Shown: piece by piece, positions 1 through 11,200 of the stretch | Layout of the letters: each line of letters starts with the position of its first letter | Position numbering within the stretch: the first letter of the stretch is position 1 | NCBI RefSeq assembly: GCF_008831285.2 | Contig: NC_045147.1 | Coordinates: 2,630,001-2,694,000, forward strand | DNA from: Nymphaea colorata | Taxonomy: Eukaryota > Streptophyta > Magnoliopsida > Nymphaeales > Nymphaeaceae | Reading direction: 5' to 3' | DNA length: 64,000 nt | Notes under the pieces: generated by a model | Told to the model about the DNA's origin: nothing | What the model saw: only the letters and a program-made list of their open reading frames with translations | The model's database searches: none | Translations under genes and position numbers: made by a program

Positions 1-1221
1 TTTGTTGTATATAGTAAGAGTCCAGGCTTCGTTACATTTGCCAATCAATTTCATAACTAACTGCCTACTTCTCACCCTTTTATTTAATTTCGTTACTTAC
101 CTGTTGGTTTCCTTTTCTTCTCTTTTCCTAATTAACAAAGTTGCTTCATCATTTTTTTTTGTCTGTCCAACTATTTCAAAAGGTAGGGTACATTTGATTT
201 TCGTATTTTTTTTAAAACGTATTTTCGATGTTTCTTATGCAAAATAAACGTATGATTTTACTATTTAAAAATATGCACAAATCAAAAGCAAAACAAATTC
301 ATACCAACAATTTTTAATGGTTATATATCACTTTTCTTTTATCTTCTTAAGGTTTTTTAGGGCACATAAAGCTCTTCATGAGGTTAAACTCTTTACCCAT
401 AAAAGCGGACCTGAATATCCCCCATTCTCTCTACTCCCAAGGTCATAGGCTGAGTTGTTTCAGAGGCCGAGTTAAGGTAGGACCCACATGGGCTCTAGCC
501 CCACCTCAGATTTTTTTTTTTAAATTTACATGTAAAATTTAAAAAAATTCACTTGTTGTATATAAAAATTTAAAAAAATGATATTTCAGTCAAACTTTAT
601 AAACTTTAATTCTGCTCGTCATGAAAATTTTTTTACTTGGGATATGATACACTTGTCAATATAGAGTATCGTGATCCCACCGTTTACAGCTTAGGAAAGT
701 AAGACCCATAGAGATGGAACTGATAAAGTGCCTTCTGCGTAACCGCTTACCCGACCAGTTATGCAATGCCCTTGCAGCGAAGTTTTCTCATTATCATAGT
801 CATAACCTGTCACACTTACGTAACTCTTTGAAAAAAAATGAATGAGAATTAACTTCTATTGAGACTTTGAAAACGTAACTCGGCTACGTTAGATTTTGTA
901 AATGTTAGTTAAGTTTATCATAAATCAATTCACATAGTCGTCATATTGTACTTAGTTCATAACCTTGCAAGAATTTGGAATCGTTTGTAAAAGCAATAAT
1001 TGAGTGCAATTATATTTCAGATTTTTTGTATACATAGGACAAAATGCATGAACATTTTATTTTCCTGTTATTTCCAGATAAGGACGTGTAACCTAAATCA
1101 AAGAAGTCGAAACCAGTTCACTTTTAGAACAGTCATGTGATTCCTAATCCAAAAGTTGTTGAAAGCATGAGCAAACACGGCCCAGTTCAGCTCATGTAGG
1201 GCCTTCTTTTCCAATTTTTTC

Positions 1222-1225
<4 letters not shown>
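1..1225. other. AT-rich intergenic stretch, no gene seen
   Basis: No reading frame here has recognisable protein similarity or convincing splice structure. Around 470-510 a short GC-richer string (CCCCACCTCAG followed by a T-run) resembles one end of the CGGAGCC-type hAT-like small elements seen elsewhere in the window, but no partner end is visible. Confidence 0.6.

Positions 1226-1259
<34 letters not shown>
1226..1259. repeat. (AG)n microsatellite
   Basis: An uninterrupted AG dinucleotide run of about 34 bases. A second shorter run lies at 1363-1380. Apparent Leu/Ser-rich reading frames over this stretch are products of the repeat and are not genes. Confidence 0.95.
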
Positions 1260-1261
<2 letters not shown>

Positions 1262-1499
1262 GATAAAATGGAAATATATAACAAAATTTGGGAACAAGAG
1301 GTCTCCTAACTACAAAAAAAACAATCCGCAAAAAACAAAAATAAGGCAAAAAACACAAGCATGAGAGAGAGAGAGAGAGATTTACTTTACATCCACTGCT
1401 CATAAACATGTGTGGGCATTAAAGGGGAAACTGAAAAGAAATAAAAGGGCACCAAAAGAAGGAGTGTGGCCTGAGCACGAGGCAAGTCAACCATATTGC

Positions 1500-1790
1500 A
1501 TCGAGCTCGAGCTAGACTTGTTTAACTATTTAATTTGTTGATATTAAATTAATATCTCTCATTGATTTTAACTCGTTTAATTTGCTTCTTTTAACTAATC
1601 AAACTATAACAACTGTTTAACAGGTAATGCTAATCGAGCCATACCGAGTTTAAACAAGTCAAGTTCTTACAACATGAACATGACCTGTCTAACATTTCGA
1701 GCATAAAGTTACACTTGAGTGTCAAGATCGAATCAAGTTTTACTATTGAGTTTGAGTCGAGCTCAAGTTGACTCAATTCATTGTGCAGCC
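1500..1790. repeat. GAGCTCGA-rich decayed repeat
   Basis: The segment opens with a GAGCTCGAGCTAGACTTG string and closes with GAGTCGAGCTCAAGTTGACT. It therefore shares the self-complementary GAGCTCGA vocabulary of the better preserved element at 2053-2433, and of another relic near 53758-53900. It is probably a diverged member of the same family. No clean terminal repeats or target duplication were found. Confidence 0.45.
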
Positions 1791-1806
1791 CTATCTATGT
1801 GAACAA

Positions 1807-1807
<1 letters not shown>

Positions 1808-1842
<35 letters not shown>
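1808..1842. repeat. (TA)n microsatellite
   Basis: About 35 bases of perfect TA dinucleotide repeat in otherwise AT-rich intergenic DNA. Confidence 0.95.
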
Positions 1843-1845
<3 letters not shown>

Positions 1846-2052
1846 AAGTTTTTCTTTCTTTTCTCTATGGTGTTAATCTTCTATTTTGATGGTTCAACTC
1901 ATGGGAGAGAAGGTGGAGCTAGGATTCTTTTTCCTAGCATGGGGCATTATATAAATTTCAAAATTTTCACAGGCCTAAGTGAAAATTTTGATAATTTTAT
2001 ATGGTAAATTTCATTTTTTACAAAACTTAAAGGGGCCATGGCCCCTACTGAC

Positions 2053-2433
2053 TAGGGGTGAACACCAGCCGAGTTGAGCCCGAGTTCAATCAGCTCAAAC
2101 TCGGCTCGACTAATGAAACATTGAGCTCGAGAATAGCTCGACGGAAGCGGTTTGAGTTCGACTCGGCAGTTACGTGTTGAGTTCGAGCTCGACTCGATTA
2201 AGACACTATAAACTCGTAAACTCGTTTGAATATATCGACTTCATTAAGGCTCGACAAACTAGATTAAGGCTCGAGCTCGACTCGACAGTTACGTATGGAA
2301 GTCGAAATCAACTCGATTATTTGAACGAGTCGACTTATGAACTCGAGCTCGACTTGTTAAGCAAATGACTCAGCTCGAACTCATTCACGAGCCAAGCTTT
2401 AACAAGTTGAGCTTGTCTCGTTGTTCACCCCTA
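2053..2433. mobile_element. hAT-like miniature element (TAGGGGTGAACA ends)
   Basis: The left end reads TAGGGGTGAACA and the right end is its reverse complement, TGTTCACCCCTA, giving 12-bp terminal inverted repeats around 381 bp. The flanking 8 bases, CTACTGAC on the left and TTACTGGC on the right, match at six of eight positions, as expected for an aged 8-bp hAT target duplication. The interior is a patchwork of GAGCTCGA/TCGAGCTC strings, so the single strand could fold extensively. There is no coding capacity, so it would need transposase in trans. The hAT assignment rests on end sequence and duplication length only. Confidence 0.65.
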
Positions 2434-3050
2434 TTACTGGCTCCCTTTGCTCTGCCCATGTGCATGCCATTGCATGACCCCTCCATTCCTCAAGCATCTC
2501 TGCTATGCCTGATCTTATCCTTAGTCTTTTCCCCGGTGCGGGCTGCCGGCGATGCAGACGGTTCAAAACTTCCAGATTTTCCCACCATACTGTGGTGGAA
2601 GGGCCAAAGACAAAATTTGTCGGGGTAATCAGACACCATAACATGCTACCATACACGCTGCAGCGACATGTCACGGATGGACCAACTCAGCATGAAGTCC
2701 CTGCCATTGAAAAATTGAGCATGGGAACAAAGCTTCAGTGAGAGTGGTTGGGCAGAGTGAATCCAATTCCATACAGCTGCATAGGAGCAACGGACCCACA
2801 TGTGTACCATGGTGGCCCAAAGAGAAAAATCCAACCAAAAGCTTTAGCTGTCATGCAGACAGTCAAAGTTGAAGCGGAGAAGATTGTCAGCGACCCCGGC
2901 AACATTAGTACCCATCCATAGGATCCATGAGAATCAAACCGGCGACTAGCCTTATTTCAAATCCAACCAACTAAGCCAAACCTTTTGGAGCAGCAACTAG
3001 GGTTAGCGCTCAAATGTGATGGATGCTATTTTTTTCCATAAATCTCCAGT
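2434..3050. other. Intergenic stretch, no supported gene
   Basis: Several overlapping frames of 60-90 codons occur on both strands, but none has a recognisable motif or coherent neighbours. A C/G-richer patch at 2430-2700 stands out slightly from the AT-rich surroundings. Confidence 0.5.
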
Positions 3051-3052
3051 CC

Positions 3053-3475
3053 AGTAGGGATGTTAATAGACCGGATTTCGAACCAGATATACCTTTACCT
3101 GTATCTGTTTTTCTAAGATATGCACAATATTCAGATTTAAATACAAAAAAAAAAGAAAAATCAAATCCAAGTCTGAAATCTGATTTCACAATTCAAATGG
3201 GATCCAAATCAGATTTTTACATGTATGCAAATCCGAATTTTGAATCAAATATGACCGATTATCAAAATGTAAGAACATTGGGTATATGATCTTTATTAAA
3301 TGTGATCTGAGTCCAAATCTGATCAGGTATTTATTTATATCCGAATTCAAATATAATGGGATGTCATTTCTTAAATCTAAATTCGATTGGATTTCCTGAT
3401 TGAATGTTTTTTTTACATCGGAATTTTTTGACAACTGTTTGTTTAAATATCTAATCCAAATCAAATATAGACATA
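3053..3475. mobile_element. Decayed AT-rich miniature element (GGATGT...AT family)
   Basis: It begins AGGGATGTTAATAGACCGG and runs through repeated short words such as ATCCGAATTCAAAT and GATTTGGATT. The same vocabulary occurs near 35391-35735, 40190-40518, 50790-51134 and 51583-51990. The copy at 50790-51134 has both ends (GGATGTCAAT and ATTAACATCC); this one has a clear left end only. It is probably a non-coding inverted-repeat element family that amplified in this genome. Confidence 0.45.
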
Positions 3476-4338
3476 TATAGAGAATAAATTCAAACTTTCT
3501 TTTCTACCATTTCTTTGTTTTGCTCACTTCTTTTTTTATTAAGGGTGCCGCCCCTAAAAGAGGTCACTGGCTTCCTCCTGTGCCCCGCCTCTTAGGTTTT
3601 CAGAGAGCATGCTTCGGGCTTTTTTATAGGTCAGAGGTAGAACGCACTGAGACGTGACAGTGACCACTTCAAGACTCGAACCTGAATCTTTAGACCGAAC
3701 CACCTTTTCGTCCAGTACGCTACCACCTTTGAGGTTGTTTTGTTCGCTTGGTAGTCGTGAAACTCCTTTTCGAAAAGGTAGCTGTGAAAAAGGAACAAGT
3801 GAGACGTCTCTGAATCTATTAAATACATTAAAAAAAAACAGGATTTGATTGGGAGGAATTTAGGAGGAGAGGTTTCATCCTCTTCCCTCATTATTTAAAA
3901 AAAAAAAAGGAAAAAGAAAGAGTAGTGAGGCAGCAGCCATAGTTTTACTCCATTCTCTAGCGAGTAATAAGAGGGCAGTGGATCAAGAATTTTTTGGGTG
4001 AGGGGCAATTGAGTTACTAAGGAGGGCCTGATATGGTGACACATACATTCACCTTAATCACAATATAATTTTTTGATGGACGAGAGTGAGCGGGGAGGCT
4101 GCCCTTAATTCAGGGGAGACTGGGACTGTTGAACATGTTTCATCTTCGGATAGAGGAAGAGATTATCTTATATATGGATCTGTGAATTCTTTAAATATGA
4201 ATTTATAAAACAAATGATGTGTTTCAAAGGGGGAGGGGAGGAGAAAGAGATTATCTTATAAAACTGTGAAATTCACTCACCATTTTCACGTCATCATCTG
4301 TTTTACTTTCTCTATCTTATATTATATTAACCTTTATC
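3476..4338. other. Intergenic stretch, no supported gene
   Basis: AT-rich sequence with frequent short homopolymers. Reading frames of 64-86 codons near 3631-3891 lie on opposite strands over each other and show no family motif. Nothing else was recognised. Confidence 0.5.
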
Positions 4339-4545
4339 GGGAGTGGAGTCCGGAATTTTTTGTTAAGGGGTTGAACTATCCACTATAGTTTCAAAATTTT
4401 AATAGTACCCAAATATAATCTTTTCAAAATTTTATTTAGGATTAAATGAAAATTTTTAAAAGTTGCAGGTTTTTTTTTTTTAGAAATTTTGAGAGGAGGC
4501 CAAGGGCCCTGCCTGAATCCCCTTGGCTCTGCCCCTAACCTTTAG
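4339..4545. mobile_element. hAT-like miniature element relic (GGAGTCCGGAATTTTTT type)
   Basis: The left part reads GGGAGTGGAGTCCGGAATTTTTT and the right part CCCCTTGGCTCTGCCCCT. These face each other as imperfect inverted ends of the common plant GGCGGAGCCAGGA type. A GGCCAAGGGCCC string precedes the right end, as in the relatives at about 1900-2050 and 6362-6552. Non-coding. No target duplication could be fixed. Confidence 0.45.
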
Positions 4546-4698
4546 TATGAGTTGCAGTGTACTTTCATTCCCATTAATTGTCAAATAATCAGAGACAAGA
4601 TTTATGGTTTAAGTTGGAGCCATGCAAAGATTGTGGCAACTTGATCTAGATTCTAGTATGTTCATGTGGACCCACATTATTAAGCATGTGTGTTTGTG

Positions 4699-4702
4699 TT
4701 TA

Positions 4703-4733
<31 letters not shown>

Positions 4734-4740
4734 TTATATT

Positions 4741-4784
<44 letters not shown>
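4699..4784. repeat. Compound TA / TTTATA / GA microsatellite
   Basis: A TA run passes into repeats of TTTATA, back to TA, and ends in about 22 bases of GA. Tyr/Ile-rich frames across this stretch are artefacts of the repeat. Confidence 0.9.
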
Positions 4785-4785
<1 letters not shown>

Positions 4786-6361
4786 CAATTGGTAGGTAAG
4801 AGATGTGTATGAAATCATCTTGGTTGTTAATTTTATAAGATGGATGATTGAGAAAAAAATCAAAGGAAAAAAAAAAGAGATAGAGTACTTTAATCATATA
4901 TTATTAATATATAATATTTTAATCATATATTATTAATTAACAACTTGCTTAGTTGATTTCAAAATGTTCCTTTAAACGGTCAAAAAGTCTGATGAGAAAT
5001 TAGCACAAAATGTCCTTCACTGTACGTATAGCTTTCTTTTTATAATTATTTGAAAAATTCCAAAGAGAAGGATACGAATGCAGAGTTCCCCACGTCTCAG
5101 AGAGTGCGTGTGCAAGGGAATAAAGCTCGCCAGGTTTTTTATATTTTTAAACTTCAAATGGAGGATGACATTATAACCACGCAGCTACCTCCAATTAGGC
5201 GAGCGAAAAGAAAAAAGCTAGAGACAAAGGACTGATAAGAGAAGACAAAGAACTAAGGATCTACGAAATTCCCAGAGAAATTATCATATGATCGTATAAA
5301 AGTTAGAGCGAATCAATTAAGGATTGTTATCATCAGCTGGAATCGGCCAAACTGATTCGGTTCACATGTCACCTGTCAAGCATTGTTTTTTTTTTTTAAC
5401 ATATTTTCGTGTTTTTACTGTCACGAATAAGTTCGAAAGATCTAAACTCACTTCCTAGCAACTTCGGTCAGTTTCTTACGATTTATCACAATCTTAAATA
5501 TGAAACTAAATTTTTAAGGTATTAATACACGCGTCCACAGGATACTAACTTTGAGTATTAAACTAGCTCTGTACTAAGAAAGTTAGAAACTATGACAACC
5601 AATCACTTGACAACTCCATTGATTAATTCCTCAGAATTCCTTACATTCTTAAATACGATACTAAACTTTTCGGGTTGTTATAATTACATACTTTCATAAT
5701 TTTTATTTTCAGAAAAGAATGCACGCAAAATCTTCTGCTCTGCAGTTGATGACCCGTATGTTCAACAACATATTCATTTAAAAACTGAGTGGCAAGGTAT
5801 TCACCTCATAGCTCTAGCTGTTTGACCAAGAGAAACTCTGAGACTGCCTTTTGATCGTTTTCTGCTGGATCTATTTAAATGTAGAATCTTCTCTAGCAGC
5901 ATTCTTTGTGCCCTTCATAAAATTTCTTTTCATGCTGAAACATAACTAAGATTACTCCCAAGTTCCTAACCTGCATGTTAGATATGTGCTCAGGAAGGAG
6001 ATCAGAACTCTAACTTGGAACCTGACAGGCACCTGCTTGAGTCATAATCTCGCTGTTCTTTCAAGCATGCTCACCCATCCAAAATGGAACCTACTAGCCG
6101 AGGTGCTGTTTCCACTGGCTTGCTTTGTATTTCATCTCAACTGAATATAAGCATCAAGGTCCGTCGGACCTTCTCCACTTACACTAAAGCAGCCAGCAGC
6201 GACTCTTACAATCGGCATGAAACATCTAGCAGTGTTGTTAAGTGCGTGTGCAGTGACGCCTAATGTGCACGCCTCTGTGTTCACCAAAGCACTTAATGCA
6301 TTAATGCATTAAAAATAATATGTGAGGTGCACAATGATCAGATGTATGCGTCACACAGGGC
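4786..6361. other. Intergenic stretch, no supported gene
   Basis: AT-rich DNA with only short frames (61 codons at most) and no recognisable motif. A 61-codon basic frame at 5050-5235 has no support beyond being open. Confidence 0.5.
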
Positions 6362-6552
6362 CAAGGGTGAAGCCAGGAATTTTTCATGAAGGGAGCCAAA
6401 TGATAGATTTAAAATGTTGACAAGGGCCGAAATATCATTTCTCAAAATGTTTATATAAGATAAATAAATTTTTAACAAATTTACATGCAAATTGTTATAA
6501 AAAAAATTGAGGGACCAAGGCCCCTACCAGCCCCACCTTAGCTCTGCTCCTG
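6362..6552. mobile_element. hAT-like miniature element relic
   Basis: The left end reads CAAGGGTGAAGCCAGGAATT; read from the other side, the right end is CAGGAGCAGAGCTAAGG. These are imperfect inverted ends of the GGCGGAGCCAGG class. Internally there is GGGACCAAGGCCCCTACC, the same motif as in the related relics in this window. About 190 bp, non-coding, and no clear 8-bp target duplication. Confidence 0.5.
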
Positions 6553-8265
6553 CATGATGTATGCCTGCTGCACACTCTATGCCATCAGGCACAGTTTTTC
6601 TTTTTTTCATTCCTTCAAAACCCTTTTTTTAATTCTTAACGTTAGTTTGCAATATAACGGTAAGGGAGAAGGGGTTTTTTAAAGCCTTTTCACATTTGAA
6701 CTCTGAAGTGAACTCAGAGCTCCAGTAAACCCTCTAACTCTTCGGCTCTGCAGTCCTTCTCTCTGGCTGTCCGGCAAACATTCCGATTCTCCGGCAACCG
6801 TCGATGGACCTCCGGGAGTGACTAGTAAACGCATTTCTCTCTCTCTCTCTCTCTCTCACTTGGTTGAAGGTTGCCAGCAAGCATGCTAGACCGGCTGGCA
6901 GTTGTTCTTGTCAGCTGTTTCTGCTAATAGGCCACCAGCCATCAGTTGTCTCTTGGTTTTAACCTCTGCTCACTGCTGCAACAAGGGCCACTAGCTGGCA
7001 GCCCTCTTTTTTTGTTAAAATGTAGTTCGTTAGGTGTGGGAACGATTTGCCGTGTCGGTTGGATTGTTTCCCATTGTAGTTCTTCAACTTTTTTCACCTT
7101 CGCTATAATTAAACTATAGACTAGTCCACAGGCACAGATTAACAGTAACGCCATTTAAATATGCTTCTACATTGTTCTTTATTTATATAATTTTTATTTC
7201 AGGTGTTTTTCATTTTCTACATTATTTTTAAAGATATTACATGATGATACTTGCGCATCGCTTCACCTCTTTGCGCATCTCTCGCCTTACAGGAACGCAT
7301 TGCTTCGTATCATGGTACTTAACGACACTGCATCAAAGTACCATACTGCAAATTCCTTCTAACCAGGTCTTGTTGCCAGATGGATTGCAATATTGACAGT
7401 CTCTCCTAGCAGCTAGATAAATAAGAAACATACCCGAACCAGTTACATCTGAAAATGGCACCCATAAGGACAGAACAGTTAAAAACATGGCTGCAACGGC
7501 CAAGCCCAACAGACTCCGTACCCATTCCACCAATCTCTCAGTCTCACGGCAACGAAACCTGAATGTACCACAAACGGCGCAAATGAACATGAGAACCCAT
7601 AATCATTTCTACACCAGGTATGACATCCAACAGAAGTCTCTTCTGTTTTCAGTTTTTTCTCCAAAACAGTGACGAAAAACGCAGACAGATTCTGTCATAA
7701 GAGAGCTTCGCCTAAAAACAAAAAAACAGCCTCGTTGCAAACATCCGGCTTCTACTTGACTGTTAGCAAGTGTTTCAACCACCTCGATGACCGTGAACCA
7801 AAAGCAACAAAATGTATGGAATTCCAAGATCAACATATATACAGCACAAGGATTTCCAACGTTCGACATGAAGAACTCAACCACTGATATCAAAACCCCT
7901 TTTTTTGAGTACCTTACATCATGTATCTATGTTTCAAATAACTAAGAAGTCCAACTCCATTTCATAATTTGCAGTAGTCATTACAATAATCGTACTAAGA
8001 GCAAATGTTCCATACAGGAACTGAAAGAAGTGCAAACTAAGACGGAGTCGAGTAAAAGACACAAAGCTCAAGCGGAACTAATTGTTCACATACAAGCTGT
8101 AGACTCTACGACCAGATAAGCTTATTTCTCGGTACTACAGAAATACTTCGACCTTGGAGGATCTCATCTTTCTGTGGAGAAGCGGCCAAGGTAGGCAACC
8201 CATATTTTTGTGCAACCCATCAGTACCAGCCTTATGAAAGGGGATAGATATCTTCACAACGGGAC
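6553..8265. other. Intergenic region and probable 3' flank of DCP5
   Basis: The part nearest 8265 should hold the 3' untranslated region of the minus-strand DCP5 gene. A minus-strand frame at 7333-7590 (85 codons, with a hydrophobic stretch) and overlapping frames at 7479-7893 show no family motif and contradict one another, so they are not called as genes. A CT-run lies near 6836-6857. Confidence 0.45.
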
Positions 8266-11200
8266 CTATTGATCACGGGCAGAGACCATCTGATTACGTC
8301 CTCTACCACCATAGCCATATCCCCTTCCTCCATAGTATGAGCCCCTAAAATTACCACGACGACCTGCTCCACGCCCACCTCTCCCTCCTCGGTGCCTAGG
8401 GAAATCGCCAAAAGTCTGCACATGCATACAGTTGAATGATTACTAACCTCCAGCACAGCACATCAGCATATAAGTAGGATGCATATACAGCTACAGCTGC
8501 AAGCATTCCATGCTTCTCTGACCACAGGATGTGATGAAACAAACCAAAAACATACCTCAGTGTCTATTTTCATTTGCTCAGAAAATTTAGTCCTTCCATT
8601 GCGTGATCCTTGATCCAATGCATTGCAAGAAAGTGAATCAAAGAAGTCATCCTTGACATAAACAGGCTGCAGAAGAATTATAGAGAAAGTCAATATACAA
8701 GTACAATCAATCATTAATGCAGAAGAATACGCCATAGCCACCTTCACTTCAACCCTAGAAAAGTGGGCATTGTCTTCCTTATCTTCATCATCAGCATCAT
8801 CAGCATCATCATCCTCCAAATCTACTGATTTATCTCTTTGTTGTGATTGAGTCTTGCCAAGATGGCCCCATACTTCATCCTTATTGAATTTTTCATTCAT
8901 TGCCATGAAATCAAAATCCTCTGTAAACTGGGTCACAGAACGCCCAACCTGCAAACTCGCAGAATTATCTGAGTCAGATTTGGGACAGGTCCACAAGAGA
9001 CAAATGTTGTTTACCACAAAACTAAATCTTAGAAACCATCAAGACAGAAAACAGAAATAATAGAACATGCTTCTATTTTGCTTGAGAAAGGCCCTTATTC
9101 AAAGCAACTATTAGACAGTTTTTAAGCAAAGTCCGATTCCCAACCTAATGAGATTCAGATATCAACAGTTGAAAGGCTAGCTACTTGGCATGATCAACCA
9201 ATCTCTTGCCAGCACAGAAGTTTGCTACAGTTGATGCTCACGCTAACAAGTCACGTTCAATACCTGAACAGTGACAACGATCGCTGCTACATATTTCTAT
9301 GGATGGAAAGGGAAATAAACATAGATGTGACCTGGATTTTTATTAAGCTAATATAGAAGCAAACAGCCTCACGTATTCAAGTGCAGCACCTGCCATTCAA
9401 ATATATGCTGATTAAAATTTATGGCAGCAACTCAAGAGAACAAGACTGGTCTACACCACATGAAAGAAAGTAGACATCAATGGTTGACCAACATCCATAA
9501 TGCTCTCTCTCTCTCTCTCTTTATTATGCCTCATTAAAGTTCATGTTTAAACCTCATTCTGGCATCTTGTGGGGCTGAGCCCCACCATGCATGCCCAGGT
9601 GAAGCTTTTCAGGATTCAAGGGGTCAACCTTCAAAGTTTCACACTGCTGAAAAGGTGACCATAGGTCCAAAGGCACGGCAGGTTAATCCAGTGCAGCCAG
9701 ATGGCCCGCCCCAAGAGTGCTTTCTCTTCTATCCAAGAAAAAAATATGGATACCATAAATGGAATATCTGCTCTGAATCAGTCATGGACTTGCTCAAATC
9801 CTTGAACTAGCTCTATAACTTTACTGCTTGATCCCTAGTTATTCATTTGATCATCCCTAAACAGGCCTTCACCAGAACAATCGACTAAAGAATGAGGTGT
9901 TGAATTGAACACTCGTGGCCAAAATAACAAGAGAGGAAGGAATATGTTAACTTTTCTAACACATTCTGCATTAAAATATGCTAAAGCAATTTAACATCTC
10001 AGAGATTATCTTAAGCTAAATCATGGTAAATATACTCTCATCTGAATGCACAATTACTGAAAGAACATAGAAATGAAGTTCCTAATATATGAAAAATAAC
10101 AGGCATTAAACACATATAGCAATATGCACATGCCATACACCAACTGGAGCAAAGAACGGCTTCACAAAATTTCTACGGTGAAAAAACTACTTTTCACAAT
10201 TACTACAAATGAGGAACCACTTATCCAATCAATCCATCGATGACGAAAGTGGTACTTTTATATAAGGTATGTTCAATCTGATCATGAATATCAAATGAAC
10301 CATACAACGTCTAGCTGGTGAGGACATGAAGCCAGAGGGCTGTCTTCTAGGAATATCTTAACCTAGTCAAGGAAGAAAGTAATTCTTCACGGCTTCCAAA
10401 ATATAGAGATGGGGCAGGATCGGAGTTAAAAAACTCCATAACATCAACCAACACAATAGGAGATAGGGAAAACAAAGACAAGAATAAATAAATAAATAGG
10501 AATTTTCAAAAATACACCTACACAATAGAAAAAAGGTACCTTTTCGATGTTGTTAAAAAGGCAGAACTTTTGAAAGTTAATTAAAAACAACTATATGCAA
10601 ATAGACCATTGTTATCAGCAATTTGAGTTGGGCCTAAAATACCAAAAACAATTTTCAAGATCATTAGCTGCACTCATTTTATATCCAAAATAAGTAGCCT
10701 TTTTAATACTTAAATTAGTTAAGCCAATGTTTGATTACTATTTTTGGGCAAAATAGTAATGCATCTGATCTAAATGCTAACTTGATGGAAATAAAATAAC
10801 ATTGGGGACCTTTTTAAGTAAACATGGAAAATCCTAGGTGTGCCTTTAACAACATCAAGGACTTGGATGTTTTTTCATTGTTACAAAATGTTTAGATGCA
10901 TTTTTGAAATTTTCCCAGAACGTTTTGCTGGCTTAGACTCACCAGCCTAGGCACCTAGGCTACAGTATTCCCACTTAGGCCACCTAGGTTTCCACCTAGC
11001 CCCACCTTTGGAGTTTTGACAGGCACACTCTCACACACACACACACATTAAAACAGATTGATGTACCCCTCGTCCACCATGTCCTCTTCCTCTTTCACGC
11101 CCTCTGCTGCCGACATGTGAAATTCGATGAGCTCCATTTATCTGAAAGTAGAAATCAATATTTATTAGCATTACTGGTCTAAATTGCACTCAAGAACTTA

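Noticed and set aside
1098-1409. 103-codon Leu/Ser-rich frame
   Set aside because: It is produced by two AG microsatellites and has no independent support.
2399-2834. Overlapping frames of 62-91 codons on both strands in a GC-richer patch
   Set aside because: No motif, no consistent strand, and they start inside the miniature element at 2053-2433.
7333-7893. Minus-strand frames of 61-94 codons, one with a hydrophobic segment
   Set aside because: They overlap one another in different frames and no splice model or motif links them.
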